Shown: positions 27,333 through 36,601 of the stretch, one piece after another
Layout of the letters: each line of letters begins with the position of its first letter
How positions within the stretch are numbered: position 1 is the first letter of the stretch
Origin: Halobaculum sp. XH14
Lineage (GTDB): Archaea; Halobacteriota; Halobacteria; Halobacteriales; Haloferacaceae
Direction: 5' to 3'
Length of the DNA stretch: 64,000 nucleotides
Assembly (NCBI RefSeq): GCF_032116555.1
Contig: NZ_CP134949.1
Coordinates: forward strand, 2,666,001-2,730,000
Translations under genes and position numbers: made by a program
The notes under the pieces: model-generated
The model's database searches: none
What the model was told of the DNA's origin: nothing
What the model saw: only the letters and a program-made list of their open reading frames with translations

Positions 27333-27706
27333 AGTTCGTCTCCCATCTTCGACCAAATCTCAGCAAGCCGTTCGTCGACATTCCGTGGCGGCCGCTCGAC
27401 CGTCACCGAGAAGTCATCATCCTCATCCATGGTGAGTATCACGTCGTCGAAGTCACGTCTGTACGTCGTGGTTCGACCGCCCCCGGGGTTTATGCTGTCC
27501 TGCTCACGGACGAGTGATGCGTCGCTGAGGAGTTCGAGCTTCCGGTACAACGTTGATCGAGGGATGTCACACGCATCGATGAGTTCGGTTGCGGTCATAG
27601 GTTCTGCTGTTTCACCGAGGATGGCCCGACAGTCAGCGTCGTCCAGCGCATTGAGGACAGTTTGCAGCGATGGCGAGTCCTCAGATGACGCTGGATCGCG
27701 CACCAT
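27329..27706 (-). CDS. Winged-helix transcriptional regulator (paralogue of 21715-22170)
   Basis: 125 residues. The winged helix spans CRAILGETAEPMTATELIDA, recognition helix CDIPRSTLYRKLELLSDASLV and a wing with TTTYRRDFDDVILTMD. The tail FSVTVERPP matches the FEITVTRRP of the paralogue. It is translated together with the membrane protein downstream. It may respond to a membrane signal through that partner. Confidence 0.8.
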   Translation of the reverse strand: MVRDPASSEDSPSLQTVLNALDDADCRAILGETAEPMTATELIDACDIPRSTLYRKLELLSDASLVREQDSINPGGGRTTTYRRDFDDVILTMDEDDDFSVTVERPPRNVDERLAEIWSKMGDEL

Positions 27707-27799
27707 TGGTGGGAGTTGGCGGGTATTCGAGATATGCTATTTGATTACGACCTGTTGCACCACGGGTGAGGGCAAGGTAGGAACGATCGTATTCCAGGG

Positions 27800-28090
27800 T
27801 CACGAATCGGATCCCTCCCGTATTCGTCGAATTCCATCCCCTGTAATTTCATAGATTCCTCGGCCGACTGGGTGAATCTGTCCGTGCTCATGGAGTCGTG
27901 CACACGTTTGGTCTACTGTAATTGGGTGACGATCTGCTGTCCTGGCGATTTCCATGACGTATTGTGGCGACTCAGCGAGGAGTATTTCGAGGACTTCCCG
28001 GTCAGTTTCACGTCCGAGACCACTCATCACATCCCTCGTTGGGACAGCAGTCGAAGACCCGTTCCGCAGTGATGTTGCGGGGTCATTCAT
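27800..28090 (-). CDS. Winged-helix repressor-like protein (PhiH1-like)
   Basis: 96 residues. EVLEILLAESPQYVMEIA, then TADRHPITVDQTCARLHEHG and a wing ending GRGIYEITGDGIRRI, form a winged helix like the PhiH1 repressor and its haloarchaeal relatives. Its ATG overlaps the stop of the upstream TFIIB gene by one base (TAATG), so the two are coexpressed. It may modulate genes that the TFB activates. Confidence 0.75.
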   Translation of the reverse strand: MNDPATSLRNGSSTAVPTRDVMSGLGRETDREVLEILLAESPQYVMEIARTADRHPITVDQTCARLHEHGQIHPVGRGIYEITGDGIRRIREGSDS

Positions 28091-29064
28091 TACAAATCGC
28101 CATCCTCCGCAGCGTAGACCTCAAGCAGCTCCTGATAGCGGTTCCGAATGGTTACTGTACTGATGTGGGCTGCATTACTCACCGTCTCCTGTGTCAGTTG
28201 CTCGTTCGTGAGATGGGTTGCCGCATATAGTGCGGCCGCTGCGAGACCAGCAGGGCTCTTCCCGCTATGGACACTCTGTTCCTTCGCAGTAGTGAGGAGG
28301 TCGTGAGCTTGACGCGTTGCCTCGTCACTCACGTTCAGCGTTGAGGCGAACTGAGGTACGTATTCTAGCGGATCAGCAGGTTCGATCTGTAAGCCCAGCT
28401 CCCGGGAGAGATACCGATATGCGCGCTGGATGCGAATTTTCTCTACGCGGCTGACTTCAGCGAATTCGGAAACCGGCCGTGGAGTCGTGTGTTGTCTGGC
28501 CGCAGCGTACAGCGCAGCTGTCGCCATCCCCTCGATGGACCGACCTGGAAGAAGAGCTTGTTCGACTGCCCGACGATAAATCGCCCCTGCAGTTTCACAG
28601 ACTGGTTCCGGCACATCGAGGGCTGATGCCATCCGAGTAATCTCACCGAGTGCGTGCTTGAGATTCCGCTCCTGGGAGTCTTTCGTCCGGAACCGTTCAT
28701 CCCAGATACGAAGTCGGTGCAGACGGGCTCGCTTTCGGCCGGACACCGAGTGTCCATATGCATCCTTGTTTTGCCAGCCGATCGTCGTACTCAGCCCCTT
28801 GTCGTGCATGAGTTGTGTCATGGGGGCTCCGACGCGGCTTTTTTCCGCTTTTTCGTCGCCATGGAACGCACGCCACTCCGGTCCTCGGTCTATGGATGCG
28901 TCCTCGAGAACCAATCCACACTCCTCACAGGTCGTCTCACCGTGTTCGCCGTCGTAAATGACGTCTCCATCACATTCCGGGCACGATGAACGTGGCTGGG
29001 ACTCGGTGACTGAGTTCTGCTCACCTGTGCTGCCGTCTTCGGTATTGAGTTGTATTTTGGTCAT
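28090..29064 (-). CDS. tfb: Transcription initiation factor TFIIB
   Basis: 324 residues. An N-terminal zinc ribbon (CPECDG...CEECG), the B-finger region PEWRAFHGDEKAEKSRVGAP and two cyclin-like repeats (about 125-210 and 220-310) are complete. TFB bridges TBP-bound promoters and RNA polymerase. Haloarchaea carry many TFB paralogues giving promoter choice; this is one of two in the window and lies in the accessory region. It is coupled to a small winged-helix protein downstream. Confidence 0.95.
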   Translation of the reverse strand: MTKIQLNTEDGSTGEQNSVTESQPRSSCPECDGDVIYDGEHGETTCEECGLVLEDASIDRGPEWRAFHGDEKAEKSRVGAPMTQLMHDKGLSTTIGWQNKDAYGHSVSGRKRARLHRLRIWDERFRTKDSQERNLKHALGEITRMASALDVPEPVCETAGAIYRRAVEQALLPGRSIEGMATAALYAAARQHTTPRPVSEFAEVSRVEKIRIQRAYRYLSRELGLQIEPADPLEYVPQFASTLNVSDEATRQAHDLLTTAKEQSVHSGKSPAGLAAAALYAATHLTNEQLTQETVSNAAHISTVTIRNRYQELLEVYAAEDGDL

Positions 29065-29266
29065 GAGTGTGGGTCACGGGTGCATTCTTCGTTCACCCCG
29101 ACTGGGTGTCTCTAGCAAGGCTCAGAGGCGACACCCGAAGAGTTCGCCGCGGAATCCCATACTTTGAGAATTCGCCAACCTGGTTTACCACGGCTAAACG
29201 AAGATGAGTAGCCCGAAACGCGCCAATGACTTCAGAGAGCAACTGTTGGCAGAGTGGGTACCGTGA
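29065..29266. other. Intergenic region between TFB and halocyanin genes
   Basis: About 200 bases. It holds a 20-codon frame (29204-29266, plus) preceded by a taaacg box; it ends exactly where the halocyanin gene ends on the other strand and may be a truncated gene remnant. The remaining sequence is the upstream region of tfb. Confidence 0.3.
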
Positions 29267-29803
29267 TTATCCAGAAAAGTCGCTATAGGAAACTGCTCCC
29301 TGGTCGACGATCGTCTGGCTCTCGGGGACGTCTCCGTCCGGCGGCATGCTCCCGTCAGCCGGGCCGCCGGGTTCACCGGCGACGATGCGGCCGACCATTT
29401 CGAGACCCTTGTGTGGGGTACAATAGTAGTCGTAGGTTCCTGGCGACTCAAATGTCTGTTCGAAGGTCGCGCCCTGTTCAGTGAGGATCCCACTGTCGAA
29501 AGGCTCTGCCCCATCGGGAATGCGCGTGACTGAGGCCTGTCCATTCTCACTGTATGCAGTCGCAGAGTGGCTGCCGCTATCGATCTCGAACGTAACGGTT
29601 TCGCCAGGTTCGACGAAGAGCCCGATCGGATCGAAGTAGTAGTCGCTTCCCTCCGTGACCATCAGAACCGTGTTCGTGCTCCCGTTCGAGGGGGTATCCG
29701 TCAGGTCACTTACGTCAGGATTTGAGCCGCTACAGCCGGCGAGCCCCATGAGACCAGTGGTTGCTGCAACTCCACCTGCTTTCAGGACCTGTCGACGTTC
29801 CAT
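29267..29803 (-). CDS. Halocyanin-like blue copper lipoprotein
   Basis: 178 residues. A Tat signal (MERRQVLKAGGVAATTG) with lipobox LAGC near residue 24 anchors it outside the membrane. The plastocyanin fold is complete, with copper ligands His in DSGSHSATAY and Cys, His and Met in YYCTPHKGLEMVG. It is a small electron carrier of the respiratory chain. A tctattattgg element 20-30 bases before the ATG gives a leaderless start. A short Pro/Asp-rich tail follows the copper domain. Confidence 0.92.
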   Translation of the reverse strand: MERRQVLKAGGVAATTGLMGLAGCSGSNPDVSDLTDTPSNGSTNTVLMVTEGSDYYFDPIGLFVEPGETVTFEIDSGSHSATAYSENGQASVTRIPDGAEPFDSGILTEQGATFEQTFESPGTYDYYCTPHKGLEMVGRIVAGEPGGPADGSMPPDGDVPESQTIVDQGAVSYSDFSG

Positions 29804-29839
29804 ACCTGACCATCAGAACGCCAATAATAGACCACTTTG

Positions 29840-29866
29840 GCGGAATCCCAAGCGCTGGGATTCCGC
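29840..29866. repeat. Perfect 11-bp inverted repeat
   Basis: gcggaatccca and its exact complement tgggattccgc flank a five-base loop (agcgc). It lies upstream of the halocyanin promoter. The GAATCCCA hairpin style recalls the right-end hairpins of haloarchaeal IS200/IS605 (TnpB) elements, but no transposase is near. It could also be an operator or terminator. Confidence 0.6.
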
Positions 29867-30001
29867 TGTCCATTTACTGTGACAGCACTTGGAATTGTGT
29901 CCATGGTACTTGAGTAACCATAGTGGAGCGCCCGCAATCAACCTCTCGCGGGAAACCGTACGAACCGCCTGTACTGTAGCGTTCTCGTTACATGCCGCGG
30001 A

Positions 30002-31303
30002 TCATGGCCAGAGCCCACGTGCTTCGTGGGCCTCGGCGATACGTGAGAGCGCAACGATGTACGCAGCATCTCGCCAGGTCACATCTCGGCGCTCGAACTC
30101 GGATCGAACCGCATCCCAGGCAGCTTGCATCTCCGCTTCGAGTTCCTCGTTCACTCGTTTGAGCGACCACGCTCGACGATTGATGTCCTGAAGCCACTCG
30201 AAGTAGCTCACCGTGACCCCACCGGCGTTGGCCAGAATATCGGGAATTACTGCGACTTCCCGCTCGGCGAGGATTGAATCTGCCGTGGACGTCGTCGGAC
30301 CGTTCGCACCTTCGATGACGTAATCCGCGGCGATTGCTTCCGCGTTCTCTTTGGTGATCACGTTCCCCAGCGCAGCGGGAATGAGGACGTCGACGTCGAG
30401 TGTGAGCAACTCATCGTTCGAAATGACGGTGTCAGCATACGTTGTGACGGCCTCTGGTTCTTCATCGTGCGACGGAACGGAGGCTGTATCGATCCCGTCT
30501 GGCTCGTACATCGCCCCGTTCACGTCGCTGATCGCGACGACGGTCGCACCCCGGTCATCGAGCAGGCGGGCTGCATTCGCACCGACGCTCCCGTACCCCT
30601 GAACTGCGACCCTCGTCTCCTCGAGGTGGCGATCGTAGTACTCGCAGACCAGCTGCGTGATAATCGCGACACTTCGTCCAGGGGCCTCTTCACGGCCTTT
30701 ACTTCCACCGACGACCGGCGGCTTCCCGGTGACGACGCCCGGCGTCGTTTCGCCCTCCTGCATCGAATACGCGTCCATCAACCACGCCATCGTCTGCGGG
30801 TTCGTCCCCATGTCGGGGGCGGGAATGTCCTGGTTGGGACCGATGACGTCACGAAGCTCCTGTGCGAACCGTCGGGTGAGCCGCTCCGTTTCCACTGTGC
30901 TCAACTCCTTCGGATTGACAGCAACACCGCCTTTGGCCCCACCGAATGGGAGATTCATCACGGCACACTTCCAGGTCATCCACATACCGAGCCCAACACA
31001 CTCGTCTCTGGTCACGTCGGGGTGGTATCGCAGACCACCTTTATATGGGCCTCTGACGCTGTCGTGCTGGGCTCGATAGCCGGTGAACACCTCGACCGTC
31101 CCGTCATCTCGCTCGATTGGGATCGTCACCTCGTGGACGTTTTTCGGATGGTTGAGCCGTTCGACGATGTTCTGGTCGATATCGAGATGGGTGGCAGCGT
31201 GGTACAGCTGACGGCGGGCCGTTTCGAGTGCCGATTCCGATTCAGTCGATTCTGTCGACGCATCGCCCGACTCGTCGGGGGCGCGATCGGGATTCGTTGA
31301 CAT
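30002..31303 (-). CDS. gdh: Glutamate dehydrogenase (Glu/Leu/Phe/Val family)
   Basis: 433 residues from ATG 31303. The substrate site [15 protein letters not shown] with the catalytic Lys and the [14 protein letters not shown] segment are intact. The NAD(P) fold is in [21 protein letters not shown]. It interconverts glutamate and 2-oxoglutarate with ammonia. It starts two bases after a small zinc-binding gene on the same strand, forming a two-gene unit. Haloarchaea often hold several gdh copies; coenzyme preference is not certain here. Confidence 0.93.
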   Translation of the reverse strand: MSTNPDRAPDESGDASTESTESESALETARRQLYHAATHLDIDQNIVERLNHPKNVHEVTIPIERDDGTVEVFTGYRAQHDSVRGPYKGGLRYHPDVTRDECVGLGMWMTWKCAVMNLPFGGAKGGVAVNPKELSTVETERLTRRFAQELRDVIGPNQDIPAPDMGTNPQTMAWLMDAYSMQEGETTPGVVTGKPPVVGGSKGREEAPGRSVAIITQLVCEYYDRHLEETRVAVQGYGSVGANAARLLDDRGATVVAISDVNGAMYEPDGIDTASVPSHDEEPEAVTTYADTVISNDELLTLDVDVLIPAALGNVITKENAEAIAADYVIEGANGPTTSTADSILAEREVAVIPDILANAGGVTVSYFEWLQDINRRAWSLKRVNEELEAEMQAAWDAVRSEFERRDVTWRDAAYIVALSRIAEAHEARGLWP

Positions 31304-31305
31304 GG

Positions 31306-31449
31306 TCACTCAAGCGGCGTCCGGCGATTTCGCATCGGACCGCTACAGTTGGGACACTGGCCAGGGTTATCCTCGGCGATGATGATATTGCCACATCCAA
31401 AGCACTCGTACGGTGTTCCGTCGTCGGGTTCAGGGTCGACATCTCTCAT
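31306..31449 (-). CDS. Rubrerythrin-like zinc-ribbon microprotein
   Basis: 47 residues. It reads [20 protein letters not shown], then a spacer, then CPNCSG and a short tail. Two CxxC pairs form a rubredoxin/zinc-ribbon knuckle; haloarchaeal relatives are called rubrerythrin-like domain proteins. Its stop is two bases before the gdh ATG, so both are probably cotranscribed. A minus-strand cttatatac element near 31500 is a good promoter for this pair. Confidence 0.8.
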   Translation of the reverse strand: MRDVDPEPDDGTPYECFGCGNIIIAEDNPGQCPNCSGPMRNRRTPLE

Positions 31450-31499
31450 TGTGAGTCCACGAGTGCCAGCACGCAGATCAGGGCACTCTGAATACAGGT

Positions 31500-31512
31500 A
31501 ATAAGTATATAA
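31500..31512 (-). promoter_or_regulatory. Promoter of the zinc-ribbon/gdh unit
   Basis: The minus strand reads ccttatatacttat around here, a strong archaeal TATA element about 50-60 bases before the ATG at 31449. Confidence 0.5.
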
Positions 31513-31562
31513 GGGAATATCCGGTCGTTTTTCACCAAACCGCCTTCTATATTGGTGGTTTG

Positions 31563-34445
31563 TTATTCAACCCTTCCAGCAGCGGCCGCGATGGGGACGC
31601 TGTTTTCCTCAAAAAGTGTCGCAAACAATTTGCGCTGGACCGTCCGAGCGTGCGTATAGAACGCAGGTGGCGAGATATCGAGCGTCTCCGCAACCTCCTC
31701 ACCGGTACGCTCGCGTGGCGACTCGAAATACCCACTGTAGTATGCCGTCTGGATCACTTCCAGTTGTCGCTCGGTCAGCTTTTCGAGGAACGTCGAGTGG
31801 AGGTCGTGTTCTACGGTCTGATCGAGCGTCTGTTTGGCGCGAAGTTCTACAGTAGAGAACGTCTCACGGACGAGGTGGGTGATCGTCCGGACATCAATAC
31901 TGTCCGGAATATCGATGACGAGTGTCGTCGTGGTCGGATCAGCGGTCGCCTCACGGAAGACGGCCCCGTGATCGGCCAATTCCAGGGCGAGAAACGGCTG
32001 AGTGAGGCGGAGACGCAAGACACCGCCGTCCCCATCAGTACTGATCTGTTGGACGTCATCGATGGCGTTCAGCTGCGAGGCGACTTCTGTGACGTTATCC
32101 AGAGATTCACCTTCGACGGTGACGAACACGTAACTTCCCTCTGTGGATTGCCGGACTCCGCCCTGATATGAGAGTGTGCACGCTGCGTCCTGTGCCAGCC
32201 GTGAGAGGACGAACGCCGGATCATCGATGGCGAACTCGATACGCGTCATCGATGTCGTGAGTAGCGCATTCTTCCGCTCGATCGCACTGAGTGCGGATGC
32301 GATGGTCTCGCCAAGTTCGGCAAGGACGGCCTTCGTCGTGTCATCGAACGCGTCTTGCGTCGGAGCGTAGACCGTCAAGATGCCGTGCGTGAGGTCGTTG
32401 TACATGAGGGGGATGCTCAATAGGGAAAGATAGTCGCGAGCGAGTGCGTCCTTCCGCCACGGTTCGTCGCGGAGTCCTGCGGCGACGTTCCTCACGATCG
32501 TCACGTCGCCAGTCGCCGCTGCTTGTCCGGCTGGCTCTGTCCCTGATCCCTCGGTGGCGAACGACTGGCTATCCAGGTATCCCTGTTCGCTTCCTGCCCA
32601 GGCCCGTGGGTCGACACTATCGGTCGTCGGATCAACCGTGCCGATCCAGGCGAACCTGAACCGGTCATCGGCAGTCAGCAGCTCGCAGACTGTATGGTTG
32701 ACCTCCTCCCGCGTCTCGGCTTGGACGAGTGCTTGATCGATCTCTCGAATCGTCTCGTTGATGCGATTCAGGGAGGTGAGCTGTTCGTTCTGCTGCTGGA
32801 GTGTACGGTCCTGTTCGCGGAGTCGGGATTCCCGCGTAACGCGGTCGAGCGCTGCTTCGGCGGTTGCCGCGAGCAGATCGGCCAGTTCCCGCGTCACATC
32901 GTCGAAGACGCCAACCTGATCCGAGCCAGCGACGAACACGCCGTGGTTGCCAAGCGGGATGTAGGTCGCACTGCGAAGGTCAGTCGCCCGGTTATCGAGC
33001 CGGTCTGCTTCGTGGACATCATCGAAGAATAGCGCTTTGTCCTCGACGAAGCTATAACTCGGAAGGGTCGTGCCGTCGGCGTGAACGGTTGGAAGCGGTC
33101 CATTGAGTTCTTTCATCGTCGCCGTCTGTGCAGTAGGGCGAAGGTCGTTGGCATCGGCATCGAAGAGATAGACCGCACTTGCATCCAAATTGAGGACGCC
33201 GGATGTATCGTCGACGACGTGCTGGGCGATTTCCTGGTGAGTCTCGGCATAGAGGAAATCCCGAGCGGTTCCCTGGAGGGTTGCAAGCGCCTCCTCACGT
33301 TGCTTTCGTTTCGTAATATCCCGACAGCTGAAGAGGAGCGTTCCGTCCTGAATCGAGACCTCTCGAACGTTAACGAGGAGCGTGTGTTCGCGACCCGCTT
33401 TGTCCGTTGCCGTGGTTTCGATGTTCTTGAGGACGCCGCCAGCCGCGAGTTCGTCACGGTCGAACAGATCTTCACCGAGGAGGTCGTCGATTGTCCCCTG
33501 CTCGTGAATCTCGTCAGCTGTGTAGCCGAAGATGAAGTGGACGTTTGGACAGACGTAGGTGTACTCGCCGGATTCGTCCGTGATGAGGACGGTGTCTGTC
33601 ATATTGTTGAGCGTGACGCGATGGAGTTCCTCTGACTGACGGAGATCGCGTTCGAGGTCAACGCGCTGAGTAATGTCGACACCATCGACGACGATCGAGA
33701 CCAGATCCCCGCGTTCGTTCTCGACCGGTCGCACGGACAGATCGATGACGCGCGGGTCCTCGACGTGTGATGGCTGCTGGACGACCGCGTTGCCGAACGT
33801 TCCGCCGAGTGCGTTCTCCACGATGTGTCGAATGTCTGCGTTCGTCGCACCAGCCTCTGCCCACCACGGAAGTGTCCAGAATGGCTCGCCGACGATCGTT
33901 TCGACGTCTTCATCGACCATCTCCCGTGCTGTTTCGTTCACCCGAGCGAGTGAGCCATCGGGGTCAAGCACCCACGTCGCGGTCCGCGAATCACTGAAGA
34001 TCGCGTCGAACTGTCTGGCCCGCTCCCGTTGGGTGTCCGACCGCTGTGCGGATCTGACGGCACGTTCGGTTCGTTCGATGAGTTCATCGGTCATCCCTTC
34101 TGGCGGGTCCGTGAGCGCGATGTAATCGGTGACACCTGCTTCGATAGCTTCGCTGGCGATGGTTTCATTCCCGGCAGCAGTACCGAGTAGTACTGGTAGC
34201 GCAGTCGTTTCCTCGCGGATCTCTCTGAGGAGTTCGAGTCCGGTCGTCTCTTCAAGCGAGTAGTCGCTGATGAGACAGTCTGAGGTCCCCTTCCGGACGA
34301 TGTCAATTGCCTCCGCCTTGGTTCCAACCGAATGTACGGTGGCGCCAGTCCGTGTCTCGAGCGTCGCTGCGAAGTGCGTGATCCAGTCGTTCGTTCCGAC
34401 GAGCAGCACCGTCGACGAATTGAGAACGGGGGGAGATGAACCCAT
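31563..34445 (-). CDS. Bat-type sensor-regulator: pseudo-receiver, PAS, PAS, GAF, GAF, HTH_10
   Basis: 960 residues from ATG 34445. The N-terminal 125 residues are a receiver fold that keeps the Asp in ISDYSLEETTG but has GTND where the acidic pair should be and lacks the usual Lys. PAS domains (about 148-270 and 275-395) are followed by two GAF domains (about 400-550 and 570-735). The C-terminus has the Bat-associated domain and HTH_10 (LTERQLEVIQTAYYSGYFE, then RTGEEVAETLDISPPAFYTH). There is no kinase domain, so it probably couples redox, light or ligand sensing directly to DNA. It is close to tfb, halocyanin and gdh, whose expression it may affect. Confidence 0.88.
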   Translation of the reverse strand: MGSSPPVLNSSTVLLVGTNDWITHFAATLETRTGATVHSVGTKAEAIDIVRKGTSDCLISDYSLEETTGLELLREIREETTALPVLLGTAAGNETIASEAIEAGVTDYIALTDPPEGMTDELIERTERAVRSAQRSDTQRERARQFDAIFSDSRTATWVLDPDGSLARVNETAREMVDEDVETIVGEPFWTLPWWAEAGATNADIRHIVENALGGTFGNAVVQQPSHVEDPRVIDLSVRPVENERGDLVSIVVDGVDITQRVDLERDLRQSEELHRVTLNNMTDTVLITDESGEYTYVCPNVHFIFGYTADEIHEQGTIDDLLGEDLFDRDELAAGGVLKNIETTATDKAGREHTLLVNVREVSIQDGTLLFSCRDITKRKQREEALATLQGTARDFLYAETHQEIAQHVVDDTSGVLNLDASAVYLFDADANDLRPTAQTATMKELNGPLPTVHADGTTLPSYSFVEDKALFFDDVHEADRLDNRATDLRSATYIPLGNHGVFVAGSDQVGVFDDVTRELADLLAATAEAALDRVTRESRLREQDRTLQQQNEQLTSLNRINETIREIDQALVQAETREEVNHTVCELLTADDRFRFAWIGTVDPTTDSVDPRAWAGSEQGYLDSQSFATEGSGTEPAGQAAATGDVTIVRNVAAGLRDEPWRKDALARDYLSLLSIPLMYNDLTHGILTVYAPTQDAFDDTTKAVLAELGETIASALSAIERKNALLTTSMTRIEFAIDDPAFVLSRLAQDAACTLSYQGGVRQSTEGSYVFVTVEGESLDNVTEVASQLNAIDDVQQISTDGDGGVLRLRLTQPFLALELADHGAVFREATADPTTTTLVIDIPDSIDVRTITHLVRETFSTVELRAKQTLDQTVEHDLHSTFLEKLTERQLEVIQTAYYSGYFESPRERTGEEVAETLDISPPAFYTHARTVQRKLFATLFEENSVPIAAAAGRVE

Positions 34446-34989
34446 TATCTGAACACAGTGGTACAGCGAACGCTTCTCTCGGTATCGATTCGAGCTTGCC
34501 TCCAGCTCAGCTGCTGGCCCAGGCTGGAATGCACGTTCATGGCTAGTCAACTATCAAACCATCCAGTGACAAAGGTGTTTGCTATCTAACCCCTAGAGAC
34601 GTGGGAGGGATCCGTGAGGTGGAACCGTGACTATCGAGACTCGTCACGGTTGACCGACTCTTCCCGAGTTCTACATCCCGCCTTCCGATCATACGTTCGT
34701 CGACGACTCCATCGATAGTCGGATGAACGCGACAAATCAGTACGGGAATCCCACTTCACCAGCGATCGCTACACTGGAGGAATTCGATTCGAATACCCAC
34801 GAATCAGGTGTATTCAGACCTGAGCAGGGGATCGTCAGAGTGGTGTAGGGGTGCTCATCGGGATTGTCATCGTGGAGATGATTGATGAGGGCCACGAACT
34901 TCTCTACAAGTACCCATCTGAATCTGCGGACCGCGCGGCATAATATGGAGTAGAAAGACTCCACTCTCTCAAGTTGTCGCCAGTCGTGG
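34446..34989. other. Intergenic region beside the integrase
   Basis: About 545 bases. A 75-codon minus frame (34737-34964) has plausible codons but no recognisable family. A small dyad tcaggt...acctga sits at 34805-34824. A recombination site of the adjacent tyrosine recombinase may lie here, but I could not identify a repeat of it. Confidence 0.35.
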
Positions 34990-36117
34990 CTATAGTTCGA
35001 GTCGGTAGATGTTCTCTCGGTATAGCTCCTCGATATCTTCGAAGTATGCGTGAAGATAGGCGTTCATCCCGCGGGCGTTTTCATACGCGCCGGTTCGATC
35101 ACCACGCATGTATTTCACCAACTGCCGATTCACGTCCTGTTCGACCCGCCAGTAGGTCGTAAATCGGTGCCGTCCGAAATGACTCGTCAACGAACGATGC
35201 TCGTCCGTCTCAGCGTACTCGGGATGGAAGGCATCCTTCCAGATCTCGTTGACACCCTGGCTGGTCATCTGTGTGTGGCTCTTCAACGAGAGGAATACCC
35301 ACGGTTCCCCATTGTCCGGGCGAACGAGGAGATAGCGATTCAGCACCGCTCGCAGTTCCGCATCGAGCGGGAGTAATCGAGGGCGACTGGACTTGTTCCC
35401 ATCCCGCTCATCTCTCGTCGGAACGTACAGAACGTTCGTATACTCCTGCAGACGGTCGTGTGTTCCCACCTCGGGAAGATACCGTGTGGCTTCAGCGTCG
35501 TCCAGATGGACGTCGCACAGTCGCATGTTCGTAATCTCACCTGCGCGAAGTCCGAGTTTCAGTTGAAGTGCGATCAGCGTCCGTGCCCGAAGATTCGGGA
35601 CTGCCTCCATCATCTCCCGTAACTCCGGAATGGGAATTCTGCGATGCTCCTTTTCCTTTGTGACCGGGAGTGGAACCCGTGCTCTGGCGAGGTAAATCGG
35701 GTTATACCCATCCGGATGGGGGAAGGTTGCGTCCTGTTGCCAGTACCGATACGCGTGGTTCAGTTTGCGGAGTTTCTCCGTGGCCGTCCGATTGACGTTT
35801 CCCTTTCCTCCCTCCGACTCGGCTGCAGTCTGCCACTCGATAAACGCCTCGACGTGTTCGACATTCGGACAGGCAGGATGACGCCCCTGTCTGGCCATGT
35901 AGTCTCTCCACTCTGTGAAGACCAGCTCGTAATGGCGCTCAGTTGCGGGAGCAAGCTCGCGCTGGGCGAGTACTTCCGCTTCGAAGAGTTCGAACGGGTC
36001 AATTTCAGTTTCCTCGAACACAGCAGCAGCCTCTGCAAGTGGGTCGACGGGCTGCTCGAAGGCTGCTGCCAGTTCCCGACGCTGATCCCGAATGTCATCA
36101 TCGGAGTTGTCACTCAT
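34990..36117 (-). CDS. Tyrosine recombinase/integrase
   Basis: 375 residues from ATG 36117. Residues about 50-170 form the SAM-like core-binding domain (ATERHYELVFTEWRDYMAR). The C-terminal catalytic half has the first Arg in LKLGLRAGEITNMRL, HxxR in SHFGRHRFTTYWR, and a candidate Tyr in the final MNAYLHAYFEDIEELY segment. It probably integrates and excises the surrounding element. It overlaps the upstream core-binding-only gene by eight bases, suggesting that the two are made together and may act as a complex. Confidence 0.88.
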   Translation of the reverse strand: MSDNSDDDIRDQRRELAAAFEQPVDPLAEAAAVFEETEIDPFELFEAEVLAQRELAPATERHYELVFTEWRDYMARQGRHPACPNVEHVEAFIEWQTAAESEGGKGNVNRTATEKLRKLNHAYRYWQQDATFPHPDGYNPIYLARARVPLPVTKEKEHRRIPIPELREMMEAVPNLRARTLIALQLKLGLRAGEITNMRLCDVHLDDAEATRYLPEVGTHDRLQEYTNVLYVPTRDERDGNKSSRPRLLPLDAELRAVLNRYLLVRPDNGEPWVFLSLKSHTQMTSQGVNEIWKDAFHPEYAETDEHRSLTSHFGRHRFTTYWRVEQDVNRQLVKYMRGDRTGAYENARGMNAYLHAYFEDIEELYRENIYRLEL

Positions 36118-36601
36118 CCTTGGTCCCCCTCGCTTTGGCTTTTCGCCACTTCCGGAGTTTCTCCTCCCAGATCTGGCCCGTCGCATCACCCGTCACGACG
36201 GCGATGAGGACGGGATCGTAGACGTGTGGGTGATCTACGTGCCAAGTGAGCCATTCGTAGAACCGTTTGATTCGGACCCAGTAGTTGTACGCCGTCGACA
36301 TGGACTTGTCTGAAACGAGCGTTTCAGACCACGCCTCGACATCTGCGGGCGTTGCAAGCACATGGTGTCGCCCTCGGGTGGCCATGTGTGTCAGCCAGTT
36401 GTCACCCACCCGGTCAACCTCACGAAGAAAGGTAGCTGATGAGCCCTGCTCGTACTCGTATTCCTCACAGAATTCAGCCCAGACGTCGCGGTCTTCGTAC
36501 GTCTCGGCGTATCGTTCGAGTCTGTGGTGCGCGGGTACGTCTTCGAGTCGCTTGTAGACGCCCATCCGATCTGTCACGTCTTGAGATTTCGTTCGGTTCA
36601 T
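36110..36601 (-). CDS. Integrase-like protein with core-binding domain only
   Basis: 163 residues from ATG 36601. The region GDNWLTHMATRGRHHVLATP, then MSTAYNYWVRIKRFYEWL, is the SAM-like DNA-binding half of tyrosine recombinases. There is no catalytic domain, and the frame ends cleanly in a basic tail (EEKLRKWRKAKARGTKDE). It could be an accessory (excisionase-like) subunit, a regulator of the full integrase, or a relic. The eight-base overlap with the integrase suggests a kept function. Confidence 0.7.
   Translation of the reverse strand: MNRTKSQDVTDRMGVYKRLEDVPAHHRLERYAETYEDRDVWAEFCEEYEYEQGSSATFLREVDRVGDNWLTHMATRGRHHVLATPADVEAWSETLVSDKSMSTAYNYWVRIKRFYEWLTWHVDHPHVYDPVLIAVVTGDATGQIWEEKLRKWRKAKARGTKDE

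Noticed and set aside
29204-29266. 20-codon frame MSSPKRANDFREQLLAEWVP
   Set aside because: Too short and with no family. It might be a truncated gene, but I cannot support it as a CDS.
34737-34964. 75-codon minus frame beside the integrase
   Set aside because: No homology or promoter that I can see. Codon use is plausible but not enough.
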